Below are positions 17,377 to 25,629 of a stretch of DNA of 64,000 bases, piece by piece. Numbering within the stretch: position 1 is the first letter of the stretch; every line of letters begins with the position of its first letter. Origin of the DNA: Neisseria perflava. GTDB taxonomy: Bacteria; Pseudomonadota; Gammaproteobacteria; Burkholderiales; Neisseriaceae. The position numbers and the translations under genes are program-made. The notes under the pieces are model-generated. The model was not told where the DNA came from. It saw only the letters and a program-made list of their open reading frames with translations, and did no database searches. The stretch is taken from assembly GCF_024170405.1 (NCBI RefSeq), contig NZ_JALJYC010000012.1, positions 7,806-71,805 on the forward strand. The letters are read 5' to 3'.

Positions 17377-18525
17377 ATGACAACCACCATGCAAAACACC
17401 CCCATCCTCCCTCCTTCCATGCTCGGCATACTCGGCGGCGGCCAGCTTGGCCGTATGTTTGCCGTAGCGGCCAAAACCATGGGCTATAAAGTGACCGTGC
17501 TCGATCCCGATCCGAATGCGCCGGCGGCAGAATTTGCCGACTGCCATTTGTGTGCGCCGTTTGACGATAAAGCGGCTTTGGACGAATTGGCCAAATGCGC
17601 GGCGGTCACCACCGAGTTTGAAAACGTCAACGCCGACGCCATGCGTTTTTTGGCGCAGCATACCAACGTATCGCCCAGCGGCGACTGCGTAGCAATTGCG
17701 CAAAACCGGATTCAGGAAAAAGCGTGGATACGCAAAGCCGGCTTGCAGACCGCGCCGTATCAGGCCGTCTGCAAAGCGGAAGACATCAGCGCCGACAGCG
17801 CGGCATTTTTGCCGGGGATTCTGAAAACCGCGACTTTAGGCTATGACGGCAAAGGCCAAATCCGTGTGAAAACGCTGGAAGAGCTGAGTGCGGCATTTGC
17901 GGCGCATGGCGGCGTGGACTGCGTGTTGGAGAAAATGGTGGACTTACGCGGCGAAATTTCCGTGATTGTCTGCCGTTTGAACAGCGAGAATGTGCAGACC
18001 TTTGATCCGGCCGAAAATATCCATGCAGACGGTATTTTGGCTTATTCCATCGTACCCGCCCGTCTGCCGCAAGACATCCAGCAGCAGGCGCAGCAGATGG
18101 CGCGGCGTTTGGCGGATGAATTGGATTATATCGGCGTGTTGGCGGTGGAAATGTTTGTGGTCGGCGATACGCATGAATTGGTGGTCAACGAAATCGCGCC
18201 GCGTCCGCACAATTCCGGCCACCACACCATTGACGCTTGCGCCGCCAGCCAGTTCCAACAGCAGGTACGCCTGATGTGCAAACTGCCGCCGGCCGATACG
18301 CGCCTCTTGTCGGCCTGCTGCATGGCGAATATTTTGGGCGATGTGTGGGCGGATGACGGCGGCGAACCGAATTGGCTGCCACTGCAAAGCGATACCCGAA
18401 GCCACCTGCATTTATACGGCAAAAAAGCCGCGCGCAAAGGCCGTAAAATGGGGCATTTCGTTACCTTGGCCGACGATGCGGACATTGCGCTGCAAAAAGC
18501 GCAGCAGCTGCACAATAGCCTGTAA
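17377..18525 (+). CDS. purK: N5-carboxyaminoimidazole ribonucleotide synthase
   Basis: PurK uses ATP and bicarbonate to carboxylate AIR in purine synthesis. The 382 residues form an ATP-grasp enzyme: the N-terminal nucleotide motif LGGGQLGRMFAVAA, the central GYDGKGQ loop and the C-terminal metal and substrate segment NEIAPRPHNSGHHT are all present. The start MTTTMQN could equally be the second Met (four codons later). purC, which acts one step after PurE in the same pathway, is also in this window but far away and on the other strand. Confidence 0.95.
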   Translation: MTTTMQNTPILPPSMLGILGGGQLGRMFAVAAKTMGYKVTVLDPDPNAPAAEFADCHLCAPFDDKAALDELAKCAAVTTEFENVNADAMRFLAQHTNVSPSGDCVAIAQNRIQEKAWIRKAGLQTAPYQAVCKAEDISADSAAFLPGILKTATLGYDGKGQIRVKTLEELSAAFAAHGGVDCVLEKMVDLRGEISVIVCRLNSENVQTFDPAENIHADGILAYSIVPARLPQDIQQQAQQMARRLADELDYIGVLAVEMFVVGDTHELVVNEIAPRPHNSGHHTIDACAASQFQQQVRLMCKLPPADTRLLSACCMANILGDVWADDGGEPNWLPLQSDTRSHLHLYGKKAARKGRKMGHFVTLADDADIALQKAQQLHNSL

Positions 18526-18550
18526 TTTTCAGACGGCCTTGCCTAACCTT

Positions 18551-18617
18551 TGTAGGGTCTTGACCCGCCTTTTATGTTATGTAACAAAAAACAGGGTGGG
18601 TTAAAACCCTCCCTACA
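18551..18617. repeat. TGTAGGGT-type palindromic repeat before the GNAT gene
   Basis: TGTAGGG at the left pairs with CCCTACA at the right, and inner arms TGACCCGCC and GGGTGGGTTA pair imperfectly. It follows a DUS downstream of purK and ends about 15 bases before the GNAT start codon. It belongs to the same loose family as the repeats at 8339 and 20451. Confidence 0.55.
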
Positions 18618-18631
18618 CCATCCGTTTTTCT

Positions 18632-19114
18632 ATGAGCCTGCTAACCATACTCCGCCCCGCAACTGAGGGGGATTGCCGTTTTATCCATAATGCCCACCTG
18701 CACGCCGTGCAATACGCCTGTATCCGCAGTTACAACGAGCGCGTATTAAAAGCTTGGGAAGCCCTGCTCGACATCGAAAGCTACCATGCCACCATTCAGG
18801 ACTCAAGCAAAGCGCTGTGGGTAGTGGAATACAAAGGTGTGATTCAGGGCTTTTTCCAAGTGGATTTTAAAGAGGCGCAACTGGATGCCCTGTATGTCCA
18901 CCCTCTGTTTCATAATCACGGTTTGGGTACGGCTCTGCTGCAACGTGCTGAAGAACTGGCGCGGCAGGCCGGTTTGAGCTTTTTAAAGCTGTATGCCTCG
19001 CTCAATTCCGTTCCGTTTTACCGCTTAAACGGCTACGATTCGCTAGGTTCGGCAGTATTGCCCTTGTGCGAAACCGTCAAAGTCAAATGCGAACTGATGC
19101 GCAAATATCTCTAA
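18632..19114 (+). CDS. GNAT-family N-acetyltransferase
   Basis: A 160-residue acyl-CoA-dependent acetyltransferase. The acetyl-CoA-binding motif A is seen as LYVHPLFHNHGLGTALLQ (near residues 90-107) and motif B as SFLKLYASLNSVPFYRLNGYDSLG, which fits the N-terminal amine acetyltransferase type with the FY..NGF/Y signature. The substrate is unknown. It is flanked by a palindromic repeat upstream and a DUS-pair terminator downstream, so it is probably a single-gene unit. Confidence 0.82.
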   Translation: MSLLTILRPATEGDCRFIHNAHLHAVQYACIRSYNERVLKAWEALLDIESYHATIQDSSKALWVVEYKGVIQGFFQVDFKEAQLDALYVHPLFHNHGLGTALLQRAEELARQAGLSFLKLYASLNSVPFYRLNGYDSLGSAVLPLCETVKVKCELMRKYL

Positions 19115-19121
19115 ACCGACG

Positions 19122-19158
19122 AGGCCGTCTGAAAGTTTTGCATTTTCAGACGGCCTTT
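19122..19158 (+). terminator. DUS-pair terminator after the GNAT gene
   Basis: AGGCCGTCTGAAA (19122-19134) and TTTCAGACGGCCT (19144-19156) form a 13-bp stem followed by T residues, just past the stop codon. Confidence 0.75.
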
Positions 19159-19258
19159 ATATAAGCAAAACTGATAAGCTGCAAAGCAAACATTATTTTC
19201 CAAAATTACCCGATTTAGTTAAAATAAACCCATCTCCCATGAATTGAGGAAATCCGTT

Positions 19259-20323
19259 ATGACCATCCGCACCCTGACCCTAGCTGCCGTTAGCGCAGCC
19301 GTCGCCCTCAGCGCCTGCTCGCCCAAATCCGAACCGGCTGCCGATAATCAAGCCGCTTCCGCCGCGCCCGCAGCCGCCAACGGCAAAGGCATTACCCTGC
19401 TGAACGTCTCTTATGATGTGGCACGCGATTTTTACAAAGAATACAACCCCCTGTTTGTTAAAGAATACGAAGGCAAACATCCGGGCGAAAGCATAGACGT
19501 GCAACAGTCGCACGGCGGTTCAAGCAAGCAAGCGCTGTCAGTAGCCAATGGTTTGGCAGCCGATGTCGTTACCATGAACCAAACCTCCGATATTGAGTTA
19601 TTGGAGAAAAAAGGATTGGTAAAATCCGACTGGACGAAACGTCTGCCCGACAACGCTGTGCCGTTTACCAGCACCACCGTCTTCTTGGTGCGCAAAGGCA
19701 ACCCGAAACAGATTAAAGACTGGAACGATTTAACCAAAGACGGCGTGCAAATCGTGCTTGCCAATCCGAAAACCACCGGCAACGGCCGCTATGCCTTCCT
19801 CGGCGCTTACGGCTACGGCTTGAAAGCGAACAACGGCGATGAGGGCAAAACCAAAGAATTTGTTGCCGCCCTGCTGAAAAACGCGCCCGTGTTTGAAAAC
19901 GGCGGCCGCGCAGCCACCACCACCTTCAGCCAACGCAATATCGGCGATGTGCTGATTACCTTTGAAAACGAAGCCAACCATGTCAGCAAAAAACTGACTC
20001 AAGGCCAGTTTGAAATCGTGTATCCGAGCTACACCATCCTGTCGGAAAGCCCTGTGGCCGTAGTGGACAGCGTGGTTGAGAAAAAAGGCACGCAACAAGC
20101 CGCAACCGAATACTTGCAATATCTGTGGAGCGAACCGGCACAAGAGCTGGCCGCGCAACTCTACCTGCGTCCGCAAAACGCTGATGTATTGGCCAAACAC
20201 AAAGCCGACTTCCCCGACATCGAGACCTTCAAACCCAATGAAAAATTCGGTACTTGGGAAGAAATCATGAAGAAATACTTTGCCGACGGCGGCTTGGTAG
20301 ATCAGTTGTCGCCTAAAAAATAA
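19259..20323 (+). CDS. sbp: Sulfate/thiosulfate ABC transporter substrate-binding lipoprotein
   Basis: This periplasmic binding protein delivers sulfate to the CysTWA transporter. The 354-residue protein starts with a lipoprotein signal ending in the lipobox ALSAC (Cys20), so it is tethered to the membrane instead of being freely periplasmic. The family features ISLLNVSYDVARDFYKEYN-like start (here ITLLNVSYDVARDFYKEY), QSHGGSSKQA and NPKTTGNGRYAFL are seen. The ATG at 19259 is preferred over an in-frame TTG at 19244 because GAGGA lies upstream of it. The cognate permease and ATPase genes are at 27349-30156, so the transporter genes are split. Confidence 0.93.
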   Translation: MTIRTLTLAAVSAAVALSACSPKSEPAADNQAASAAPAAANGKGITLLNVSYDVARDFYKEYNPLFVKEYEGKHPGESIDVQQSHGGSSKQALSVANGLAADVVTMNQTSDIELLEKKGLVKSDWTKRLPDNAVPFTSTTVFLVRKGNPKQIKDWNDLTKDGVQIVLANPKTTGNGRYAFLGAYGYGLKANNGDEGKTKEFVAALLKNAPVFENGGRAATTTFSQRNIGDVLITFENEANHVSKKLTQGQFEIVYPSYTILSESPVAVVDSVVEKKGTQQAATEYLQYLWSEPAQELAAQLYLRPQNADVLAKHKADFPDIETFKPNEKFGTWEEIMKKYFADGGLVDQLSPKK

Positions 20324-20338
20324 TAGGTGAAATACCAC

Positions 20339-20405
20339 AATGCCGTCTGAACAGGTGTGAACATAAAATCAAGGATTTTTGTTACACCCGTTCAGACGGC
20401 ATTTT
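20339..20405 (+). terminator. AT-type DUS-pair terminator after sbp
   Basis: AATGCCGTCTGAAC (20339-20352) pairs with its complement at 20390-20403, followed by a run of T. This is one of the few meningococcal-type (AT) DUS pairs in the window. Confidence 0.75.
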
Positions 20406-20414
20406 TTATGACGA

Positions 20415-20529
20415 TATAGTGGAATTACTTAAAAACAAACCATCTATACGGTGTAGGTTGGGTTGTAAACCCAACCTACACCTAAACTTCCGTTGGGATT
20501 TCATCCCAACCTACGCAGTTTGCTTTTCT
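20415..20529. repeat. MITE-like repeat, uninterrupted copy with decayed right end
   Basis: It starts with TATAGTGGAATTACTTAAAA and contains the perfect 14-bp-arm palindrome GTGTAGGTTGGGTT (20451-20464) and its complement (20468-20481). It ends near CAGTTTGCTTTT. A second copy at 53070-53528 has the same order and keeps the right end TTTCACTATA, but is split by a 320-bp insertion. Comparison of the two defines the insertion site. Confidence 0.6.
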
Positions 20530-20558
20530 GCTCTACGGCACTTGGCCAACTCGCCGAT

Positions 20559-21002
20559 TTAACGCCACTCCCAGCGTACAATCCGCCACACCATTACCAC
20601 GGCAAAAATCGCGCACAACAAATAAATCAGGCTGGAAATGCCATGCCACATGCCGAATGAGCCGCCGACCAGCGACAGCAGCCAGTTGGTCATTTGCGTT
20701 TTAATGGCTTCGATTACCGGCGTAATCAGAAACTGGCTGATAGCCAGTAAAATAATGATGGCAGCCGTCAATTTGCCGTTTAACGAACCGGCAGCTCGTT
20801 GCGCTGCTTCGCGCTTACCAACGACATACACCAGCAGCCACACCGCCAAGCCAACATACGACACCACATCAAACAGCTTGCCCGCAATCGCACCCGCCTG
20901 CAATTTCGGCAACATCTGAAACAAGACCGGCGCGGCGATATAGCCCGCCATCACCTGCAAACCCAACCAAAATGCGGCCAATGCCGCCGCGATTCTGTTC
21001 AT
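20559..21002 (-). CDS. DUF4149-like integral membrane protein
   Basis: A 147-residue protein with about four transmembrane segments (near residues 5-28, 44-62, 76-96 and 118-141). The pattern, with an early GYIAAPVLF segment and a short polar loop after the second helix, resembles the DUF4149/TMEM205-like family. Function is unknown. It lies downstream of greA on the same strand, separated by 114 bases that contain an inverted DUS pair, so it is probably expressed separately. Confidence 0.7.
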   Translation of the reverse strand: MNRIAAALAAFWLGLQVMAGYIAAPVLFQMLPKLQAGAIAGKLFDVVSYVGLAVWLLVYVVGKREAAQRAAGSLNGKLTAAIIILLAISQFLITPVIEAIKTQMTNWLLSLVGGSFGMWHGISSLIYLLCAIFAVVMVWRIVRWEWR

Positions 21003-21116
21003 GTTTTCCTCCTTTTGAATCCTTTGTTAGCAATCAGGCCGTCTGAAAAATCTGCAATTTCATTTCATGCACTTTTCAGACGGCCTTTCATGGTTCAGTT
21101 AAACACGCAACAACGC

Positions 21117-21593
21117 TTAGATATATTCAACCGCAATAATATCATACTCGCGTACGCCGCCCGGCGCCTGCACTTCAGCCACGTCGCCTTCTTCTTTACC
21201 AATCAGTGCGCGGGCAATCGGCGAGCCTACATAGATTTTGCGCTCTTTGATGTCCGCTTCATCTTCGCCGACGATTTGGTAGGTCACCTGCTCTTCGGTT
21301 TCCAAATCTTCGAGTGTTACCGTTGTGCCGAACACGATTTTGCCGTCGGCATGGATTTCTGCCGGATTGATGATATGCGCCAGCGATAATTTGCCTTCCA
21401 GCTCGGCAATACGGCCTTCGATAAAGCCTTGACGTTCTTTGGCCGCTTCGTATTCGGCGTTTTCCGACAAATCGCCGTGCGAGCGCGCTTCGGCAATCGC
21501 TTCAATAATTTGCGGACGGGCAACGCTTTTGAGCTGTTGCAATTCTTGCTTGAGCATTTCTGCGCCGCGAACGGTCAAAGGAATTTTTTGCAT
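21117..21593 (-). CDS. greA: Transcription elongation factor GreA
   Basis: GreA rescues backtracked RNA polymerase by stimulating transcript cleavage. The 158 residues are the standard length: an N-terminal coiled-coil with the tip acidic region GDLSENAEYEAAKERQ and a C-terminal FKBP-like domain ending GGVREYDIIAVEYI. The start at 21593 (MQKIPLT) is chosen because it has GGAG upstream and matches the family; the frame is open further upstream with non-homologous sequence. Confidence 0.97.
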   Translation of the reverse strand: MQKIPLTVRGAEMLKQELQQLKSVARPQIIEAIAEARSHGDLSENAEYEAAKERQGFIEGRIAELEGKLSLAHIINPAEIHADGKIVFGTTVTLEDLETEEQVTYQIVGEDEADIKERKIYVGSPIARALIGKEEGDVAEVQAPGGVREYDIIAVEYI

Positions 21594-21881
21594 GGTGGTT
21601 CTCCGTAAAAGCGCTTGGCGCTTTTTTATAATGACATACGCGCCGACGGATGGGTCAATCATCTGTCGGCGCAAAATAAAAATACAAGCCGCCTGTTGCC
21701 GGCGGCTTGCTGTGGTAAAAATCAATTAAACGTATTGTACCAAAGATACGGGAAAATTCAATATTGAAACGCTTTTCACGCGCTTATTGCCCCGTCGAGG
21801 CCGTCTAAAAGCAAAGAACCTGTATTCACAATCCCTTATTTTCATACGGCCTGCATATATGGCGGCAATACGGATAAAAAA

Positions 21882-22424
21882 TTAAAACGGAATATCGTCG
21901 TCGATATCATCCACCGGCGCGGCGGGCGCAACCGGTGCGCGGCGGGCTGGTGCGGCGGGCGGTGCGCTCGGCGCTTCCTGCTGGTAAGCCGGAGCGGACT
22001 GCTGATAGCCGCCTTGCTGTTGCGCGGGGGCAGATTGGTAGTTTTGCTGCTGGTAACCGCCCTCGTCATAAGGCGCACCGCCACCGCTGTTGCGGCTGCC
22101 GAGCATTTTCATTTCGTTGGCGATGATGTCGTAAGCGGTGCGCTCGATACCGTTTTTATCGGTATAACGGCGGCTTTGGATACGGCCTTCGATATACACC
22201 GAGCTGCCTTTGCGCAGATATTGGCCGGCAACTTCGGCCAAGCGGCGATACATGGTAATGTTGTGCCATTCGGTGCGCTCTTGGCGTTGGCCGCTGTTGC
22301 GGTCATTCCAAGTTTCGCTGGTGGCAATGCTGAAATTGCAGACGGCCTCGCCGTTGGGCATGTAGCGCACTTCGGGATCGCGCCCCAAGTTGCCGATAAG
22401 GATGACTTTGTTAACTGATGACAT
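21882..22424 (-). CDS. ssb: Single-stranded DNA-binding protein
   Basis: SSB coats single-stranded DNA in replication, repair and, in this naturally competent genus, during DNA uptake. The 180-residue protein has an OB fold at about 1-110 starting MSSVNKVILIGNLGRDPEV, a Gln/Ala/Pro-rich linker, and the acidic C-terminal partner-binding tail DDDIPF. Its ATG follows the stop of the upstream MFS gene by one base, and its Shine-Dalgarno (CAGGAG) lies inside the last codons of that gene, so expression of the two is probably coupled. Confidence 0.97.
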   Translation of the reverse strand: MSSVNKVILIGNLGRDPEVRYMPNGEAVCNFSIATSETWNDRNSGQRQERTEWHNITMYRRLAEVAGQYLRKGSSVYIEGRIQSRRYTDKNGIERTAYDIIANEMKMLGSRNSGGGAPYDEGGYQQQNYQSAPAQQQGGYQQSAPAYQQEAPSAPPAAPARRAPVAPAAPVDDIDDDIPF

Positions 22425-22425
22425 T

Positions 22426-23808
22426 TTATACTCCTGAGATGATTTTTTCGGCAGCGGCTTGGTCAAAACCTTTCTGCAACGCTTTGATGTAAACGGTTTG
22501 CTTGTCGCGGCTGAAGCTGACGGCTTCCACACCCGCCAAGTCGGTCAGCGCAGAGTGTAAAGCGGATTCCTGACCTTGCCAAGTGATCGGTACGCGCAGG
22601 CTGATATTTTTTACCGGCTTGGGCGCGGGCAGCAGCCATGCGACTGCCAACCACAACAACATCAGCGCACTGCAAAAGGCAAACACGCCGCCGAAGCCGT
22701 AATGCTGGAACAATAATCCGCCGCAGGCGCCGCCGACAAACAGGCCGACCGACTGCAAAGTGTTATAAACCCCCATCGCCGTGCCTTTCAAATCGGTTGG
22801 CGCGATTTTCGACACCATAGAGGGCAGACTGGCTTCCAGCACATTAAAACCGATAAAGTAAACCATCAGATAGGCCGTTATCAGCCAAATGGAATTCAGC
22901 CCGAACAGCAGGCCGATTTGCGCCAGCGCGATACAGGCAATGCCGAGCATAAACACCTGCTTCAATTTATTGCGCGTTTCGCCGATGATAATCAGCGGAA
23001 CCATCACAATCAGACCGGTAATGGTGGCAGGCAGATACACTTTCCAATGTTGGATTTTATCCAAACCCAGCTCCAGCATGGCAAACGGCAGCGCGGTAAA
23101 CAGCGCCATTTGCGCGGCATGAAGGGCAAAAATACCGAAGTCCAAACCCAATAATTGCGGATTTTTCAACACCTCGCCAAAGCGCGACGGCTGCGCCTGT
23201 GCATCTTCATGTAATTTGGACGTTTCAGGATTCGGCGTCAGCCACGCCACCACGCCTATGCTGATAAGCGTCAGAATCCCCGTTAACGCAAACAGACCGG
23301 ATACGCCTATCCAATCGGCCATCAGCGGCGCCGCCACCAAACTCACGGAAAACGTCAGACCGATACTCAGACCAATCATCGCCATTGCCCGGGTGCGCAC
23401 TTCTTCGCGGGTCAAATCCGCCAGCAGCGCCGTTACCGCCGCACTTACCGCGCCCGCACCCTGCACCGCCCGCGCCACGACCAGCATGGGCAGCGTGTCC
23501 GCTGCCGCCGCCACAAAACTGCCCGCCGCAAACACAATCAGACCGGCGTAAATTACTTTTTTGCGGCCGAATTTGTCGGAAGCCATGCCCAAGGGCAGTT
23601 GGCACAGCGCCTGCGTCAGGCCGTAAATCCCCATCGCCACGCCGACCAGCGCCTGATGTTTTTCCGCCCCCGGCAGCGTTGCCGCATAGAGGGCAAACAC
23701 CGGCAACACCAAAAACATGCCCAGCATACGCAGGGCATAAACGCCGGATAAAGTGGTGCTGGCACGCCATTCGTGCGGGAACATGGTAACGCGGTTGGTT
23801 CTGGACAT
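22426..23808 (-). CDS. MFS transporter with C-terminal YAM-like domain (YajR type)
   Basis: A 460-residue major facilitator protein with about 12 transmembrane helices and the motif A sequence GMASDKFGRKK between helices 2 and 3 and a second signature near NPETS. The last 70 residues form a soluble domain (ISLRVPITWQG ... DKQTVYIKALQKGFDQA) like the ferredoxin-fold YAM domain of E. coli YajR. The substrate is unknown; the family is generally annotated as drug or sugar efflux. It is the upstream partner of ssb, a pairing that I believe is conserved in Neisseria. Confidence 0.87.
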   Translation of the reverse strand: MSRTNRVTMFPHEWRASTTLSGVYALRMLGMFLVLPVFALYAATLPGAEKHQALVGVAMGIYGLTQALCQLPLGMASDKFGRKKVIYAGLIVFAAGSFVAAAADTLPMLVVARAVQGAGAVSAAVTALLADLTREEVRTRAMAMIGLSIGLTFSVSLVAAPLMADWIGVSGLFALTGILTLISIGVVAWLTPNPETSKLHEDAQAQPSRFGEVLKNPQLLGLDFGIFALHAAQMALFTALPFAMLELGLDKIQHWKVYLPATITGLIVMVPLIIIGETRNKLKQVFMLGIACIALAQIGLLFGLNSIWLITAYLMVYFIGFNVLEASLPSMVSKIAPTDLKGTAMGVYNTLQSVGLFVGGACGGLLFQHYGFGGVFAFCSALMLLWLAVAWLLPAPKPVKNISLRVPITWQGQESALHSALTDLAGVEAVSFSRDKQTVYIKALQKGFDQAAAEKIISGV

Positions 23809-23944
23809 TTTGTTTTTTATAATGTTTTCAGACGGCCTTTGCGGTGCAGAGGCCGTCTGAAAATAAGGAATTTCGATAACAGGATTATACAGTAATCAGG
23901 CTGCTTTGCATCCGCCTGATTTCCAGACGGCATACCGCCCGCCT

Positions 23945-24577
23945 TTACCCCCACTGCCAACGGTTGCGCCACGCGCCCAACACCGCATTGGGATATTTGT
24001 TGCTGCCCAGGCTGCCGTTGAAACGCGCCAGTGCGCGTACCATATCGCCTTTCTCGATGTTGTTGTAATGGCGCAGAATGGTACAGCCGTAGCGCAGGTT
24101 GGTGCGGATATCGAAAAGGTTGTGCGAGGGTTTACCGATATAGTTTTTCCAAAACGGCATGACCTGCATCAGCCCGCGCGCGCCCACGCCGCTGATGGCG
24201 TATTGGCGGAACGCGCTTTCCACTTCAATCAAGCCCAAAATTACCTGCGTATTCAAACCGGCGCGGCTGGATTCGTATTGGATGTTAGTCAGCAGGCGGC
24301 GGCGTTCGCCTTCGTCGGGCACATATTTGCTCAAGCGCGAAGACATGGCGTTGAGCCAGCGTTCGCCTTCGGCCTGACTGGAAAACACCAGCCGTGCGGG
24401 ATTGACATTGTTAATCGAGCCGCGCATGACCGAGGCGACATCGTCCGACAGGGTTTCTTCGCGCTGCGCCCCCGCCCACACCAGCTGCGGTGCGCATAAC
24501 AATGCGCCGCCGACCGTCAAGAGACGGCGGCGGCTCAAGGAAAAGGTTTCGGATTCGGTAAAATTGCTGTGTTTCAT
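23945..24577 (-). CDS. Lytic transglycosylase, SLT domain, possible Tat signal
   Basis: A 210-residue periplasmic murein-cleaving enzyme. The N-terminus contains SRRRLLTVGGALLCAPQLV (residues 15-33), a twin-arginine-like motif followed by a hydrophobic stretch and a possible signal peptidase site at WAGA. The Slt family 1 domain follows: catalytic Glu120 in LIEVESAF, then GARGLMQVMPFW (132-143) and ARFNGSLGSNKYP near the C-terminus. The enzyme would cut between MurNAc and GlcNAc to form 1,6-anhydro ends. Tat export is unusual for this enzyme class and is only inferred from the motif. The last residues read RNRWQWG. Confidence 0.88.
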   Translation of the reverse strand: MKHSNFTESETFSLSRRRLLTVGGALLCAPQLVWAGAQREETLSDDVASVMRGSINNVNPARLVFSSQAEGERWLNAMSSRLSKYVPDEGERRRLLTNIQYESSRAGLNTQVILGLIEVESAFRQYAISGVGARGLMQVMPFWKNYIGKPSHNLFDIRTNLRYGCTILRHYNNIEKGDMVRALARFNGSLGSNKYPNAVLGAWRNRWQWG

Positions 24578-24618
24578 TTCAAAATCTTATTCGGCGGCAA
24601 AACCGCCGTTCATGCTTA

Positions 24619-24709
24619 AAAAAATAACCTAAAACCGTAGCTTAGCATATTTGCCAACCTTTTGGGCTTGCCGGAAGAATATCCGGCCTGCGGTTTTAGG
24701 TTATTTTTT
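24619..24709 (-). repeat. Long inverted repeat with inner hairpin, probable terminator of the M23 gene
   Basis: The 19-base arm AAAAAATAACCTAAAACCG (24619-24637) is perfectly complementary to 24691-24709. Between them is a second hairpin with arms GCCGG and CCGGC. It lies between the M23 gene's stop and the transglycosylase start, both on the minus strand, and on that strand the outer arm ends in T residues. It has no DUS. Confidence 0.6.
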
Positions 24710-24777
24710 CCGCAGCATGTTGATTTTGAATATTTTACCGTTTGCAGCGTGCAAAACCTGCCTGTGGTACGGCCTTT

Positions 24778-25401
24778 TTACGGGTGGACAAATGCATCGG
24801 GATTCACTTTGCGCTGACCGTCCATCACCTCAAAATGCAGGTGCGGGCCGGTGCTGCGGCCGGTGCTGCCGACATAGGCAATCAGCTGTCCGCGTTTGAC
24901 TTCCTCTCCCGGGCTGACAACATATTTGCTGGCATGGCCGTATAAAGTAGCAAAACGCTCGTCGTGCTGGATAATCACGGTTTTGCCGTAGCCTTTTTTC
25001 CAACCGGCAAATTCGACTTTACCGCTTTCTGCCGCATAAATCGGCGAACCGGTGGGAGCGGCATAATCCACGCCGCTGTGGAATTTGACTTTGCGCAACA
25101 CGGGATGGTTGCGGTAGCCGTAGCCCGAGCTTTTGCGGTAATTGGATACGGGCATCATAAAGCGCGGCTGGTTGGGGCGGATGACGCTGTCGGCTGTCTG
25201 CGCAGGCTGCTGTTGCGGCAGGCGCAGAATTTTCTGCTGCACAAATTCGTCCATATACTCCTGCGTAATGCCTTGATTGGCGGCAACGGTTTTACCGGCG
25301 GTTTCCGGGCGGACAATGCGGTCTTCCGCCTGTGCGGGCAGCGCAGCCACCAAAACGACGGCGGATAAAAAAGCGGTTTGCAGTTTGACGGATAAATTCA
25401 A
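24778..25401 (-). CDS. M23-family peptidoglycan endopeptidase, secreted
   Basis: A 207-residue zinc metallopeptidase that would cut peptide cross-links in peptidoglycan. A Sec signal peptide ends near LPAQAED. The LytM domain shows the zinc ligands of the first motif HSGVDY, the middle motif TLYGH and the last motif GPHLHFE, so it appears catalytically intact, unlike NlpD in this window. The start is a TTG at 25401: AAGGAG lies six bases upstream of it, whereas an open frame reaching 25599 has no such site and encodes an unlikely Cys-rich extension. It is divergent from ppx. Confidence 0.88.
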   Translation of the reverse strand: MNLSVKLQTAFLSAVVLVAALPAQAEDRIVRPETAGKTVAANQGITQEYMDEFVQQKILRLPQQQPAQTADSVIRPNQPRFMMPVSNYRKSSGYGYRNHPVLRKVKFHSGVDYAAPTGSPIYAAESGKVEFAGWKKGYGKTVIIQHDERFATLYGHASKYVVSPGEEVKRGQLIAYVGSTGRSTGPHLHFEVMDGQRKVNPDAFVHP

Positions 25402-25629
25402 AAGAAACTCCTTGTTACAATATAACAGGCAAGATTCTATCTTAATTTTTGTTAATAAAAACAAAGAACATGAAAAATTTGTATAATTCAGACGGCCTTG
25501 TATGCGTTTTAATGCATATTGCGACGGCCATTTTTTCTTGAGAAACATCAAATACAAAGCCCGCCGACAGATGACAGCAGTTTGACTGCAAGGTAACATA
25601 AGCAGTCTTTATTCCAAACGGTATCTGCC

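Noticed and set aside
25402..25599. N-terminal extension of the M23 peptidase from an upstream ATG
   Set aside because: A TTG with AAGGAG six bases upstream and a normal signal peptide directly after it is the better start.
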